From Fluviicola sp. (GTDB taxonomy: Bacteria; Bacteroidota; Bacteroidia; Flavobacteriales_D; Crocinitomicaceae), in assembly GCA_017983675.1 (NCBI GenBank), contig JAGOAZ010000001.1:131968-195967 (forward strand): 64,000 nt of DNA, given 5' to 3'. The position numbers were made by a program, and so were the translations under genes. Every line of letters begins with the position of its first letter. The stretch's first letter is position 1. Under the pieces are notes generated by a model. That model made no database searches. It worked only from the letters and a program-made list of their open reading frames with translations, and was not told the origin of the DNA. Below, piece after piece: positions 19,081-27,189 of this stretch.

Positions 19081-19853
19081 TAAGTCCCCAAGCAAATGTT
19101 TCTCCTTTAGCTCAATTGGGCGAAGGAGTTGAAGTAGCCTCTTTTTCAACGATATACGAAAATGTTGTTATTGGAAAAGGAACGAAAATACACCCGAATG
19201 TAACAATTTATCCAGGCACACGCATTGGTGCAGATTGTGAAATATTTCCGGGTGCTGTCATTGGCGTTGTTCCACAAGATTTGAAATTTGAAGGCGAGGA
19301 AACAACGGTAGAAATTGGTGATAGAACAGTCATTCGTGAGTGTGTGACAATTCACCGTGCTACGAAAGACCGTTGGAAAACGATAATTGGTAACGACTGT
19401 TTGTTGATGACATACGTTCACATTGCACACGATTGCCACATTGGAAACAACGTGATTCTTGCGAGTTATGTTGGGCTTTCTGGTCACGTTACCATTCAAG
19501 ATCACGCGATTTTAGAAGGAATGGTTGCTGCACAACAATTTGTTACCGTTGGTGCACATGCTTTTGTTGGTGGTGCATCGTTAATTCGTAAAAACATTCC
19601 ACCTTTCATCAAATGTGCCCGTGAGCCACTAACGTTTGCAGGTGTCAATTCAATTGGCTTGCGCAGAAGAGGTTTTTCGGATGATGAAGTTCGTGAAATC
19701 GAAAATATTTACCGTGTCTTGTATGTTCAAAATAACAACATGACAAAAGGTATTGAACAAGTACGCGAAACAATGCCAGAATCACCCTTACAAATACAAA
19801 TATTGAACTTTATTGAATCGTCTGACAAAGGCGTCATCAAAGGAATGATCTAA
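19077..19853 (+). CDS. lpxA: UDP-N-acetylglucosamine O-acyltransferase
   Basis: A 258-residue LpxA of standard length: hexapeptide beta-helix (GKGTKIHPNVTIYPGTRIGADCEIFPGAVIG), the family insertion PQDLKFEGEET, the catalytic His in HIAHDCHIGNNV, and the C-terminal helical part (GLRRRGFSDDEVREIENIYR). It performs the first acylation of UDP-GlcNAc in lipid A synthesis. Its ATG overlaps the lpxC/fabZ stop; rlmD follows after 10 bp. Confidence 0.97.
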   Translation: MISPQANVSPLAQLGEGVEVASFSTIYENVVIGKGTKIHPNVTIYPGTRIGADCEIFPGAVIGVVPQDLKFEGEETTVEIGDRTVIRECVTIHRATKDRWKTIIGNDCLLMTYVHIAHDCHIGNNVILASYVGLSGHVTIQDHAILEGMVAAQQFVTVGAHAFVGGASLIRKNIPPFIKCAREPLTFAGVNSIGLRRRGFSDDEVREIENIYRVLYVQNNNMTKGIEQVRETMPESPLQIQILNFIESSDKGVIKGMI

Positions 19854-19863
19854 GCAATAGTCG

Positions 19864-21294
19864 GTGGTAAATAGAGGAGAAATTATTGAGGTTGAAATCG
19901 AAGATTTAGCGTTTGGCGGACAAGGAATTGCACGCTTAAAGTCTGAAACGGGTGATTTCGTATTATTCGTAGAAAACACCTTTCCAGGACAACTTGTTCG
20001 TGCACGCGTAGAAAAGAAACGCAAACGTCATGGCGAATGCAAGTTAATTGATGTAGTCAAACGTTCACCAATTGAGGTGGTGTCTGACTTTCAAGAGATT
20101 TCAGGAGCACCATACATCTTCGTTCCGATTGAAACGCAAAAAGAATTCAAACAAAAAACAACCTTAGACGTTTATCGCCGCATTGGAAATATCAAAAATG
20201 TAGACGATTTGTTTGATACGTTTATCGCTTCCCCGGAACATTATTTCTACCGAAATAAAATGGAATACAGTTTCTCGTGTATCGAGCATGTACCTGAAAC
20301 GGGAGAAGAATTGGACGATGCTTTTGCGCTTGGATTCAAACGCAGAGGAACGTGGTGGAAAGTTGAAAATTTGAACAAACCAAGTGGTTTATTCGATGAA
20401 CAATGGGAAACAATCCTCGCTGAATTCCGCGATTTGTTAAAATCGTTCGATCTTCCAGCTTGGCATCCGCCTAAAAAAGAAGGGTTTTACCGCCACATTG
20501 TTGTGCGTAAATCATTCGACCAAGATAAATTATTGATTCACATTGTTACCAGCTCCAATGGTATCAAACAGTTTGATAAAAAAGCGGTAGTTGCTTTCCT
20601 AAAAGGAAAACTAGGCGATCGCCTTGCAGGTGTGTGGCATACGGTCAATGATAACATTGCTGATCGTGCAAAAATCGAAAATGGAACGAGTGAATTGTTA
20701 ATCGGTGATGCAGTTGTCGTTGAAAAAATGCTTGGCTTGTCATTCGAAATAAGCATGGAAAGTTTCTTTCAAACGAATCCTAAAAGTGCCGAACGTTTGT
20801 ACACCAAAGCAATCGACTATGTGTGTGAAACAGCGAAAGAAGGCGGTGTCATCATGGATTTGTTTTGTGGAACAGGAACAATTGGTCAATTAATTGCGCA
20901 ACGCATTCAAGCAAAAGAAATTATTGGAGTCGATATCGTAGAAGAAGCAATAACTGACGCCAAAAGAAACGCTAAAAATAATGGACTTGCACACCTCAAA
21001 TTCTTTGCTGCAGATGTGGGGAAATTCTTGTCCTTGCACCCAGAATATTTAGGCCGAATCGATTCGATTGTTTTGGATCCACCACGCGCTGGCATTGCGC
21101 CTAAGACCTTATTGAAAGTGATGGCTCTTGGAGCAAAACACATTGTGTACATTTCGTGTAATCCTGCGACACAAGCTCGCGATGCAGAAACGATGCAGAA
21201 GAATGGATATAACATGGTGAAATTATCGTTGGTCGATCAATTCCCTCATACAAGCCATATCGAAGCGATTGCTGTTTTTGAAAAAGCGGATTAA
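19864..21294 (+). CDS. rlmD: 23S rRNA (uracil-C5)-methyltransferase, RlmD/RlmC type
   Basis: A 476-residue RNA m5U methyltransferase. An N-terminal TRAM domain (1-65; VEIEDLAFGGQGIARL) is followed by a central domain and a C-terminal Rossmann methyltransferase with the SAM motif DLFCGTGTIGQLIA, the DPPRAG loop and the nucleophile Cys in ISCNPATQARD. It methylates uridine in 23S rRNA; whether U1939, U747 or both is undetermined. The start used is GTG (19864), giving a full TRAM domain; no upstream ATG fits. It lies 10 bp after lpxA. Confidence 0.92.
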   Translation: MVNRGEIIEVEIEDLAFGGQGIARLKSETGDFVLFVENTFPGQLVRARVEKKRKRHGECKLIDVVKRSPIEVVSDFQEISGAPYIFVPIETQKEFKQKTTLDVYRRIGNIKNVDDLFDTFIASPEHYFYRNKMEYSFSCIEHVPETGEELDDAFALGFKRRGTWWKVENLNKPSGLFDEQWETILAEFRDLLKSFDLPAWHPPKKEGFYRHIVVRKSFDQDKLLIHIVTSSNGIKQFDKKAVVAFLKGKLGDRLAGVWHTVNDNIADRAKIENGTSELLIGDAVVVEKMLGLSFEISMESFFQTNPKSAERLYTKAIDYVCETAKEGGVIMDLFCGTGTIGQLIAQRIQAKEIIGVDIVEEAITDAKRNAKNNGLAHLKFFAADVGKFLSLHPEYLGRIDSIVLDPPRAGIAPKTLLKVMALGAKHIVYISCNPATQARDAETMQKNGYNMVKLSLVDQFPHTSHIEAIAVFEKAD

Positions 21295-21315
21295 ACTATT
21301 AATAAAGTCCTAGCT

Positions 21316-22707
21316 TTATTTCCCTTTTGCTTTCAGTACGATTAGAATGGTGTACAGCATGATTTTGATGTCGAGTGCTATCGAACGATTGCGCAAGTAC
21401 AACAAATCGTATTTCATGCGTTGAATCATTTGTTCCACGTTTTCTGCATAGCCATATTTCACCTGTCCCCAAGAGGTAATTCCTGGTCGAACCTTTGTTA
21501 ATTCGAGGAATTGAGGTTCCACTTGAGCAATTTGATCGATATAAAATTGACGTTCCGGTCGTGGACCAACCAAGGACATGTCGCCGATAATGACATTGTA
21601 AAATTGCGGTAATTCATCCAAACGTGTTTTGCGCATGAATCGTCCAACGTTGGTAATGCGTGGGTCATGTGTGCTAGATAACTGCGGTCCCAATTTTTCA
21701 GCATCCACAAACATGGTGCGAAATTTCACGATTTTGAAAATACGTCCGTTTATCCCAATACGTTCTTGCAAAAAGAAAACTGGTCCTTTAGAGGAGAAAG
21801 CAACAGCAATTGCTAGAATGAAATAAACAGGAATCAACAAGATCAACGCAATGAGTGATGCCGTTAAATCAATAAAACGTTTCAATGCTTGTTGCCAAGG
21901 CGGCATCACTTCAGCATTCACCACCATTAACAAGGCTCCGAAAATATTGTCCAATTTAACTGATCCAGAAAGGATGTCGTACATATCGGGCAATACTTTG
22001 ATAACGATGTCTGTATTGTTAATACGCGAAATGATGGTTTGTAAACGCTCGTGTTCCACACTTTCCAAGGCAATGATCACTTCTTCTATTTGATGCGTTT
22101 TTAACACCTCTTCAAGCGTATTTACGTGACCCAAATAAGGGATACGGTTTTCTAATAATTTATCAATTCCATTGAGATTGACAAAACCTACAAAATTGTT
22201 ACCGCCACTTTTTGACAAGGTTTCTACTTCGTTGTAAATTTGAACGGCTTTTTCTGAACCGCCAATTAACAAGGTGCGAAATCCTTCCTTTTTGGAGTGG
22301 ATGCGCTTAACTTGAATACTCGTTAAAATGATTCGAACTACAAATGTGAGTCCAAAGTGCAGGATAGTTAAAGCGAGTAACAGGCGGTAATAACTGTGGT
22401 AATTTGTTACTTCATCGTCCAATAACAACGTGAAAAACAAAATAATGGAACCGAAAATGGTAGCAAAAGTCGTATGCGATAATATTTTTAATCGGTACAA
22501 TCTTCGGATATCGATATACGTTCCTTGAATCGCATAAAGCATCAACCAAAGGATTGGGATAACTAATATTCCGTAGTAAAACGTTTCGTTGTATTGAAAT
22601 TCAACATGTTCAATAACAGTTTTACGGTAGTAATAAAAGAGCGCCCATGAAAGAGCTGCTGTTAACCAATCAAACCCAATAAATACCGATCGAAATAAAC
22701 GCTGCAT
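21316..22707 (-). CDS. Polyprenyl glycosylphosphotransferase (exopolysaccharide/O-antigen priming)
   Basis: A 463-residue enzyme of the WbaP/PssY class. Four N-terminal membrane helices are followed by a Rossmann-like CoA-binding domain (FRTLLIGGSEKAVQIYNEVE, ~140-250). The C-terminal catalytic domain starts KRFIDLTASLIALILLIP and has GPVFFLQERIGINGRIF, KFRTM, TRLDELPQFYNVI and GDMSLVGPRPE. It loads the first sugar phosphate onto undecaprenyl phosphate at the inner membrane; the sugar is not predictable. It follows a lipoprotein gene by 4 bp on the same strand. Other polysaccharide genes are absent nearby. Confidence 0.9.
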   Translation of the reverse strand: MQRLFRSVFIGFDWLTAALSWALFYYYRKTVIEHVEFQYNETFYYGILVIPILWLMLYAIQGTYIDIRRLYRLKILSHTTFATIFGSIILFFTLLLDDEVTNYHSYYRLLLALTILHFGLTFVVRIILTSIQVKRIHSKKEGFRTLLIGGSEKAVQIYNEVETLSKSGGNNFVGFVNLNGIDKLLENRIPYLGHVNTLEEVLKTHQIEEVIIALESVEHERLQTIISRINNTDIVIKVLPDMYDILSGSVKLDNIFGALLMVVNAEVMPPWQQALKRFIDLTASLIALILLIPVYFILAIAVAFSSKGPVFFLQERIGINGRIFKIVKFRTMFVDAEKLGPQLSSTHDPRITNVGRFMRKTRLDELPQFYNVIIGDMSLVGPRPERQFYIDQIAQVEPQFLELTKVRPGITSWGQVKYGYAENVEQMIQRMKYDLLYLRNRSIALDIKIMLYTILIVLKAKGK

Positions 22708-22711
22708 TGAA

Positions 22712-23578
22712 TTAAAAATGGATAATTTTAATGTTATCTATATAAATATCAGCAAGCGCAACATTACTTGGAAGTAGCGTTCGGAAGTATTGTTTGAAAG
22801 ATGCAGCCGTTTGGGAATAGCTAACGATTTCTTTCAAATCAATGTATATCTTCTTCCATTGGAGGTCTTCTTCTTTTTGCGCTTTGATCGTAACGTTGTC
22901 ATTGTCAGTAGTTCCACCTGATACATTGAAAGCACGAACGCCAGTCAACAATGGATTGGTATTTCTGTAATCAATTTCGAGATAAACCTCTTTTCCTTTC
23001 GGAAGCGTTAACGCATCAGTTGTGATACCAACCCATAACGAATCGGATTGTGACAAAGCGATGTGTCCATAATCACCGGTAAGTTTAATAGCAGTAAGAC
23101 TTTCTATTTGTAGACTTGCATTAGAAAAGTTATTATCTGTCTGAATTTTCACCGAACCTGCGTCGAAATCTTCAATCCAAAAATTACAATTCGAAAGATA
23201 GCGCGTTGTTGGGTTAAACGTATATGTTTCACCTGGAACGAAAATTTTAGAATTGTCAACAAAAGCTTCAACAAATGGGTATAATTTTTTAGTAGAAGCA
23301 ATACCATTGTTACGGACGGTTGGGTAGAGCTGAACTTTTGCGGCACCACTGACCAAGACTGGAATTTTGCACGGCAATTCAAAAACACCAATTACTTTGT
23401 TGTCCACATAAACCCAGACATCACTGAAATTATGCGTCATTTCTCCTTGCTCGTCTGTTGCATTCAGATTGGATTGCAAAGTCCATTCGTTTATTTCCAG
23501 CCAAACAGGTTGTGGATTGTTTTTCACACAACTTGAAAGGATCAATAAAACAGGAAAAAGTAATAATAAATACCGCAT
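22712..23578 (-). CDS. Hypothetical lipoprotein
   Basis: About 288 residues from the ATG at 23578, chosen because it begins directly with a lipoprotein signal peptide (RYLLLLFPVLLILSSC, lipobox LSSC); an in-frame start 27 bases upstream only adds charged residues. The mature protein is predicted beta-rich with YLEIDYRNTNPLLTG and QWKKIYIDLKEIVSY stretches, like carbohydrate-binding sandwich folds. It is probably anchored to the outer membrane. It is co-transcribed with the downstream sugar transferase, so a part in envelope glycan work is possible. Upstream, TACTTTTG on the minus strand (23603-23610) is an exact -7 box. Confidence 0.8.
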   Translation of the reverse strand: MRYLLLLFPVLLILSSCVKNNPQPVWLEINEWTLQSNLNATDEQGEMTHNFSDVWVYVDNKVIGVFELPCKIPVLVSGAAKVQLYPTVRNNGIASTKKLYPFVEAFVDNSKIFVPGETYTFNPTTRYLSNCNFWIEDFDAGSVKIQTDNNFSNASLQIESLTAIKLTGDYGHIALSQSDSLWVGITTDALTLPKGKEVYLEIDYRNTNPLLTGVRAFNVSGGTTDNDNVTIKAQKEEDLQWKKIYIDLKEIVSYSQTAASFKQYFRTLLPSNVALADIYIDNIKIIHF

Positions 23579-23801
23579 GCTTTTTTTTCTGAAAATAAAA
23601 CGCAAAAGTACATTTTTTATTGTGCTAGAAACGTTGTTTTGTTTGTTATTATGACTCTTTTTCCAATTAATCCATCACAAAATTATGTTGACCTAAAACA
23701 CAGGGTCGACACAATGAATTGAAAATCTGTATACTGAATGAATTGATTGTTAATTTTCGAAAAAAAATAGTCGGTTTTCGTGCTTTTATTAGAAAAATAC
23801 G

Positions 23802-23809
23802 TATTTTTG
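23802..23809 (+). promoter_or_regulatory. -7 box of the tRNA-His gene
   Basis: TATTTTTG is an exact TAnnTTTG match 30 bp before the tRNA. No TTG is at the ideal -33 spacing. Confidence 0.45.
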
Positions 23810-23839
23810 CACCTGCTTATGCGAAAGCAGCAAGTAAAC

Positions 23840-23914
23840 GGAGGTTGTAGCTCAGTTGGTTAGAGCGCCGGATTGTGGTTCCGGAGGTCGCGGGTTCGAG
23901 ACCCGTCTCCCTCC
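23840..23914 (+). tRNA. tRNA-His (anticodon GTG)
   Basis: D-arm TAGCTCAGTTGGTTAGAGC, anticodon stem CCGGA/TCCGG with loop TTGTGGT (anticodon GTG), and T-arm GCGGG-TTCGAGA-CCCGT. The extra 5' G (-1, 23840) pairs with C73, as in tRNA-His. In the acceptor stem positions 5:68 (T-C) and 6:67 (T-T) do not pair, which is unusual. CCA is not encoded. A terminator follows within 5 bp. Confidence 0.92.
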
Positions 23915-23918
23915 CTAG

Positions 23919-23948
23919 AAGGAGTTCATTGTTGAACTCCTTTTTTTT
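23919..23948 (+). terminator. Terminator after tRNA-His
   Basis: AAGGAGTTCA / TGAACTCCTT stem (23919-23928, 23933-23942) followed by a T run. Confidence 0.85.
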
Positions 23949-24016
23949 ATGCCCTTTTTTTCACAATTTTTCTCAAAAATAAAAGACCATTCTATAAGAT
24001 CATCTAACATTTGATG

Positions 24017-24024
24017 TAATTTTG
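24017..24024 (+). promoter_or_regulatory. -7 box of the MbnP operon
   Basis: TAATTTTG is an exact TAnnTTTG match and ends 8 bp before the first start codon, implying a very short leader. Confidence 0.4.
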
Positions 24025-24032
24025 TAACCAGT

Positions 24033-24431
24033 ATGCGGATACTTATTGCTTTTTCTTTTGTTGCCGTTTTACTCAGTAAAACATTGTTCAGTTTGTTCTG
24101 GCAAGTGAATTTTTATTGGAATCAAAAAGAAATTGCAGCAATAGAATGTGAGAACAAAAATCGTCCAGAAATGAATTGTAATGGACAATGTTATTTGGCC
24201 AAACAATTACAAAAAGCCGACGAGGAATTAGCGCAAAAAAAATCGCATAACGAACGTTCAGTTCTTCAATTAAAATCCATCGAATCTGTTTTATTTTGTT
24301 TCAAGTCGGTGCTTGATTTCAACTTCCCAACAAGCGATTTTTCAACGGATAATATAAAATTGTTCGCTTTTCAACAAGATAATTATCATTTCCAACCCAC
24401 ATTTGCTATTTTTCATCCGCCTTGTTTGTAA
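24033..24431 (+). CDS. Small membrane-anchored protein with CNGQCYLxKQL motif
   Basis: A 132-residue protein with one N-terminal membrane segment (LIAFSFVAVLLSKTLFSLFW) followed by WNQKEIAAIECENKNRPEMNCNGQCYLAKQLQKA. The paired Cys residues in CENK...CNGQCYL suggest a metal or redox site. I recall small Bacteroidota proteins of this type beside TonB receptors and metal genes, but I cannot name a family. It begins the operon that leads to the MbnP-type lipoprotein, so a part in copper handling is plausible but unproven. Confidence 0.7.
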   Translation: MRILIAFSFVAVLLSKTLFSLFWQVNFYWNQKEIAAIECENKNRPEMNCNGQCYLAKQLQKADEELAQKKSHNERSVLQLKSIESVLFCFKSVLDFNFPTSDFSTDNIKLFAFQQDNYHFQPTFAIFHPPCL

Positions 24432-24464
24432 ACTACTATTAGTGTTTTACAAATAATAATATCA

Positions 24465-25364
24465 ATGAAAAAAAAGTTATTAATTGTGATGCTCTCATTG
24501 AGTATCACCTCTTTTGCATGTGATATTTGTGGCGGTGTAGCAAGTAATGTTTCGATTGGTGTTTTAGCAAACACGAATTTTCATATTGTTGGAATTCGAA
24601 ACACTTATAGAAGTTATACTTCTTATATCAACGACATCAAACATGCAACAGATCGGTTGTTTTCACAGGAATTGTTTTTACGATACCAGTGGAATAAAAA
24701 TTGGCAATTGTACGGAAGCGTTCAACATCAGTTAGCCTTTCAACAAAGGGATTTAGGAAGCGATAGGGTTCGAGGAATAACAGATCCATCACTTTTGGTG
24801 AATCGGCTTTTGATCAACAAACAAGACTCGACGGGACGAACAATAGATTTTTTAATGGTAGGAGCAGGACTAAAATTCCCTTTCGGGAAAAATGTACCAT
24901 CCTCCAATTTATTAAAAAACTTATATCCAGGAACAGGATCCTTAGATGTATTGCTACTTGCTAATTATACCCATCAACTGACAAAAAAAATGGGACTGCA
25001 AGTTGAAACGAGTTATGCAATAAAAGGCACAGACAAATGGCAATATGCTTATGGGAATTCGTTCCAAGGAACTGTTAGTTTGGTCCATTCTCGGTCTGTT
25101 CATTCGTTTCGCTTAGTTTCAGCAGTTGGTTGTGTGGTAGAAGATTTTCAAGCAAGTAAATTGAATGGTCTTGAATTATCAACTGCTTCCAATCGTGCTT
25201 CCATTTTATCTGGCAAGTTGAATCTGAATTTGTTTACGAAGAATTGGGTTTGGTCTGTATTTACTCACTATCCAATTGCTCAACAAAATCAAGAAATACA
25301 ATTAAAAAGAAACCTCTCCGGAGGCTTAGGATTATTATACCTCATTAAAAAACAAAAAAAATGA
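24465..25364 (+). CDS. Exported outer-membrane-type protein with CDICGG motif
   Basis: A 299-residue protein with a signal peptide (KKKLLIVMLSLSITSFA) followed at once by CDICGG. The remainder has alternating hydrophobic strands and aromatic girdles (FLRYQWNKNWQLYGSVQHQL, LLLANYTHQLTKKMGLQVETSYA), typical of a beta-barrel. The CxxC pair at the mature N-terminus could bind copper in the periplasm. It lies 33 bp after the CNGQC gene and overlaps the next gene by 4 bases. The substrate is unknown; metal transport is an inference from context. Confidence 0.75.
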   Translation: MKKKLLIVMLSLSITSFACDICGGVASNVSIGVLANTNFHIVGIRNTYRSYTSYINDIKHATDRLFSQELFLRYQWNKNWQLYGSVQHQLAFQQRDLGSDRVRGITDPSLLVNRLLINKQDSTGRTIDFLMVGAGLKFPFGKNVPSSNLLKNLYPGTGSLDVLLLANYTHQLTKKMGLQVETSYAIKGTDKWQYAYGNSFQGTVSLVHSRSVHSFRLVSAVGCVVEDFQASKLNGLELSTASNRASILSGKLNLNLFTKNWVWSVFTHYPIAQQNQEIQLKRNLSGGLGLLYLIKKQKK

Positions 25365-25750
25365 AAAAAATCAAATTAATACTCACGTTACTCATTGGAT
25401 TGAGTGCTGTTGTTGCCTGTAAAAAAGATGATCCTGCAACTTCAGCTGTCATAGAATTTATTGAACCCACAGCAACAGACACAATTAGTGCGGGCGATGA
25501 ATTGCATGCAGAAGGAACCATTATTGGAAATAATGAAATGCACGGCTATTCGTTAAAAATGGTCAATGAAACAACCAATGAAGTGTTGGTAAATACGACA
25601 AGTTCTACACATGCTTCTTCGTATGCTTTTCACGAACACTGGGTCAATAATGTGACTCAAAATGCTGTTGTTGCAGTTACAATAACCGCAAATCTAGACG
25701 ATGCTGGGAACCAAGCAACAAAAACAGTGAAAGTGGTTTGTTTACCTTAA
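25361..25750 (+). CDS. Small lipoprotein with His-rich beta domain
   Basis: A 129-residue lipoprotein: signal peptide with lipobox VVAC (Cys near 20), then KKDDP and an Ig-like beta domain holding several His (ELHAEG, EMHGYS, THASSYAFHEHW). The His cluster would suit a transition metal. It starts inside the stop of the upstream barrel gene (ATGA overlap) and precedes the MbnP-type lipoprotein by 35 bp. It resembles DUF4625-type proteins, but I am not certain of the family. Confidence 0.75.
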   Translation: MKKIKLILTLLIGLSAVVACKKDDPATSAVIEFIEPTATDTISAGDELHAEGTIIGNNEMHGYSLKMVNETTNEVLVNTTSSTHASSYAFHEHWVNNVTQNAVVAVTITANLDDAGNQATKTVKVVCLP

Positions 25751-25785
25751 TTATTAAAAATAAATAAATATTAAATATTAATTAT

Positions 25786-26538
25786 ATGAAAAAGTTATCA
25801 ATTATCGCTATCACTTTGTTTAGCGTTTTAGTTTCTTGTAAAAAAGACGAAGAAACTTCAAATTCAAACGAAACAGGAACTGTTAAAATTGAACTGGAAC
25901 ACGTTTGGGGAATGAATGTAGCTGATTTTCATTTGAATCACGAATTTGTTCACCCAATGACTGGTGATTCAATGAATTTTGCAACATTCAAGTATTACAT
26001 GTCTAATTTTAAGTTGAAAAAAGCTGACGGAACGTGGTGGACGCATCCCAACAGTTATTTTTTAGTCGATTTATCTCAACCAGCAACGCTTTCGTTAGAT
26101 TTGAGCATGGTGCCAACTGGAGAATACACGGAAATGAGTTATTTATTAGGGGTCGACAGTTTAAGTAATATTGCTGGTGCTCAATCAGGAGCGTTAGCTG
26201 TTTCGAACAACATGTTCTGGTCATGGAATTCTGGTTACATTATGGTGAAAGCAGAAGGAACTTCACCGCAATCGAGTACGGGTTCATTTGCTTTTCATTT
26301 GGGTGGATTTCAAGGAGCGAACAGTGTTTTAACAACAAAAAGCGTTTCGTTTGCAGCGAATAATTTAACTGTAGGGGCAAATAAAACAAGCAGTGTTTTT
26401 ATTGTTTCCAATCCAGCGAAATTATTTCACGCAGATCCATTGTCAAGTGGTACAAATTTGATGATGCCTGGTGCTAAAGCTAAACAAATGGCTACGAATT
26501 ACTATTCATCATTTGCATTTGATCATTTAGAAGAATAA
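25786..26538 (+). CDS. MbnP-family lipoprotein
   Basis: A 250-residue lipoprotein (lipobox LVSC, Cys 18) of the MbnP-like family. It shows the characteristic order: NFATFKYYMSNFKLKKADGTW, the SYFLVDLSQPATLSLDL strand, VPTGEYTEMSYLLGVDSLSNIAGAQSGAL, and MFWSWNSGYIMVKAEG. MbnP proteins are known from methanobactin operons and copper-responsive loci, usually beside the di-heme protein MbnH; none is present here. It closes the four-gene operon, which ends at a strong terminator. A periplasmic copper-related role is the best inference. Confidence 0.85.
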   Translation: MKKLSIIAITLFSVLVSCKKDEETSNSNETGTVKIELEHVWGMNVADFHLNHEFVHPMTGDSMNFATFKYYMSNFKLKKADGTWWTHPNSYFLVDLSQPATLSLDLSMVPTGEYTEMSYLLGVDSLSNIAGAQSGALAVSNNMFWSWNSGYIMVKAEGTSPQSSTGSFAFHLGGFQGANSVLTTKSVSFAANNLTVGANKTSSVFIVSNPAKLFHADPLSSGTNLMMPGAKAKQMATNYYSSFAFDHLEE

Positions 26539-26548
26539 CAGCAAACAA

Positions 26549-26582
26549 AAAGGTCGGAGAAATAATAACTCCGACCTTTTTC
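26549..26582. terminator. Bidirectional terminator between the MbnP and thioredoxin genes
   Basis: An 11-bp stem AAAGGTCGGAG / CTCCGACCTTT (26549-26559, 26569-26579) with A-rich left and T-rich right flanks, between convergent genes. Confidence 0.85.
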
Positions 26583-26609
26583 GTATAATGTTCAGCAATT
26601 GAGTTGCTG

Positions 26610-26903
26610 TTAACCTAACAATTTCTCCAATTCCTTTGCTTGGAAAACACCCGATTGCCGCCACGTGATTTTTCCTTTTTTGAAAATCATCAAAGTTGGA
26701 ACACTTCTGATTCCGTATTTCGCCGCAGCAGCTTGGTTTTTATCGACATCCACTTTTACAATGTGCGCGCGATTCCCCATTTTTGTTTTTAGTTGATCTA
26801 AAATTGGAGCTTGTGCTTTACAAGGGCCACACCATGTTGCAAAAAAGTCAACCAAAACTGGTGTGTCACTATTGATCAGGTCGTTAAACGAGTTTTTCTT
26901 CAT
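26610..26903 (-). CDS. Thioredoxin-family protein
   Basis: A 97-residue thioredoxin fold with active site FATWCGPCKAQAP and the cis-Pro loop RSVPTLMIFKKGK. It has no signal peptide, so it is probably cytoplasmic, and differs from the TrxA at 15482 in the active-site flank. Its start overlaps the end of the upstream DUF6132-like gene by 20 bp, so the two are translationally linked. Confidence 0.9.
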   Translation of the reverse strand: MKKNSFNDLINSDTPVLVDFFATWCGPCKAQAPILDQLKTKMGNRAHIVKVDVDKNQAAAAKYGIRSVPTLMIFKKGKITWRQSGVFQAKELEKLLG

Positions 26904-27105
26904 CTTTTTTTTGTTGAAACATACTTCCTAAAATTCCGCCCATCAATGCAAACAACAACATCGATTTTGTTGGACTTGCCGAAATGGGACAAGCACCAGT
27001 ACTACAACCAACTTTCAAGTAATAAATGTAGCCAGCAATAATACCCAAAACGCCACCAATAATAGTTGGTAATTGCGTTATTAAAAATCGTTTAATTCTT
27101 GTCAT
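26884..27105 (-). CDS. DUF6132-like small membrane protein
   Basis: About 73 residues from the ATG at 27105. Two membrane segments (LPTIIGGVLGIIAGYIYYL and SMLLFALMGGILGSMF) flank a conserved VGCSTGACPISASPTKS loop with two Cys, the signature I know from DUF6132. It is paired with thioredoxin, which suggests the loop Cys pair may be redox-active or bind metal. Function unknown. Confidence 0.75.
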   Translation of the reverse strand: MTRIKRFLITQLPTIIGGVLGIIAGYIYYLKVGCSTGACPISASPTKSMLLFALMGGILGSMFQQKKDEEKLV

Positions 27106-27132
27106 TTGAGGTAATTTTACGGACAAAGTTCC

Positions 27133-27168
27133 AAAAAAACAACCAAAGTATTTGTTACTTTGGTTACT
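27133..27168 (-). terminator. Terminator after the tricorn-like protease gene
   Basis: A perfect 10-bp stem AACCAAAGTA / TACTTTGGTT (27143-27168 region) followed on the minus strand by GTTTTTTT. It separates the protease from the DUF6132/thioredoxin pair. Confidence 0.75.
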
Positions 27169-27189
27169 TAATCTTGTAATAATTCGTTG

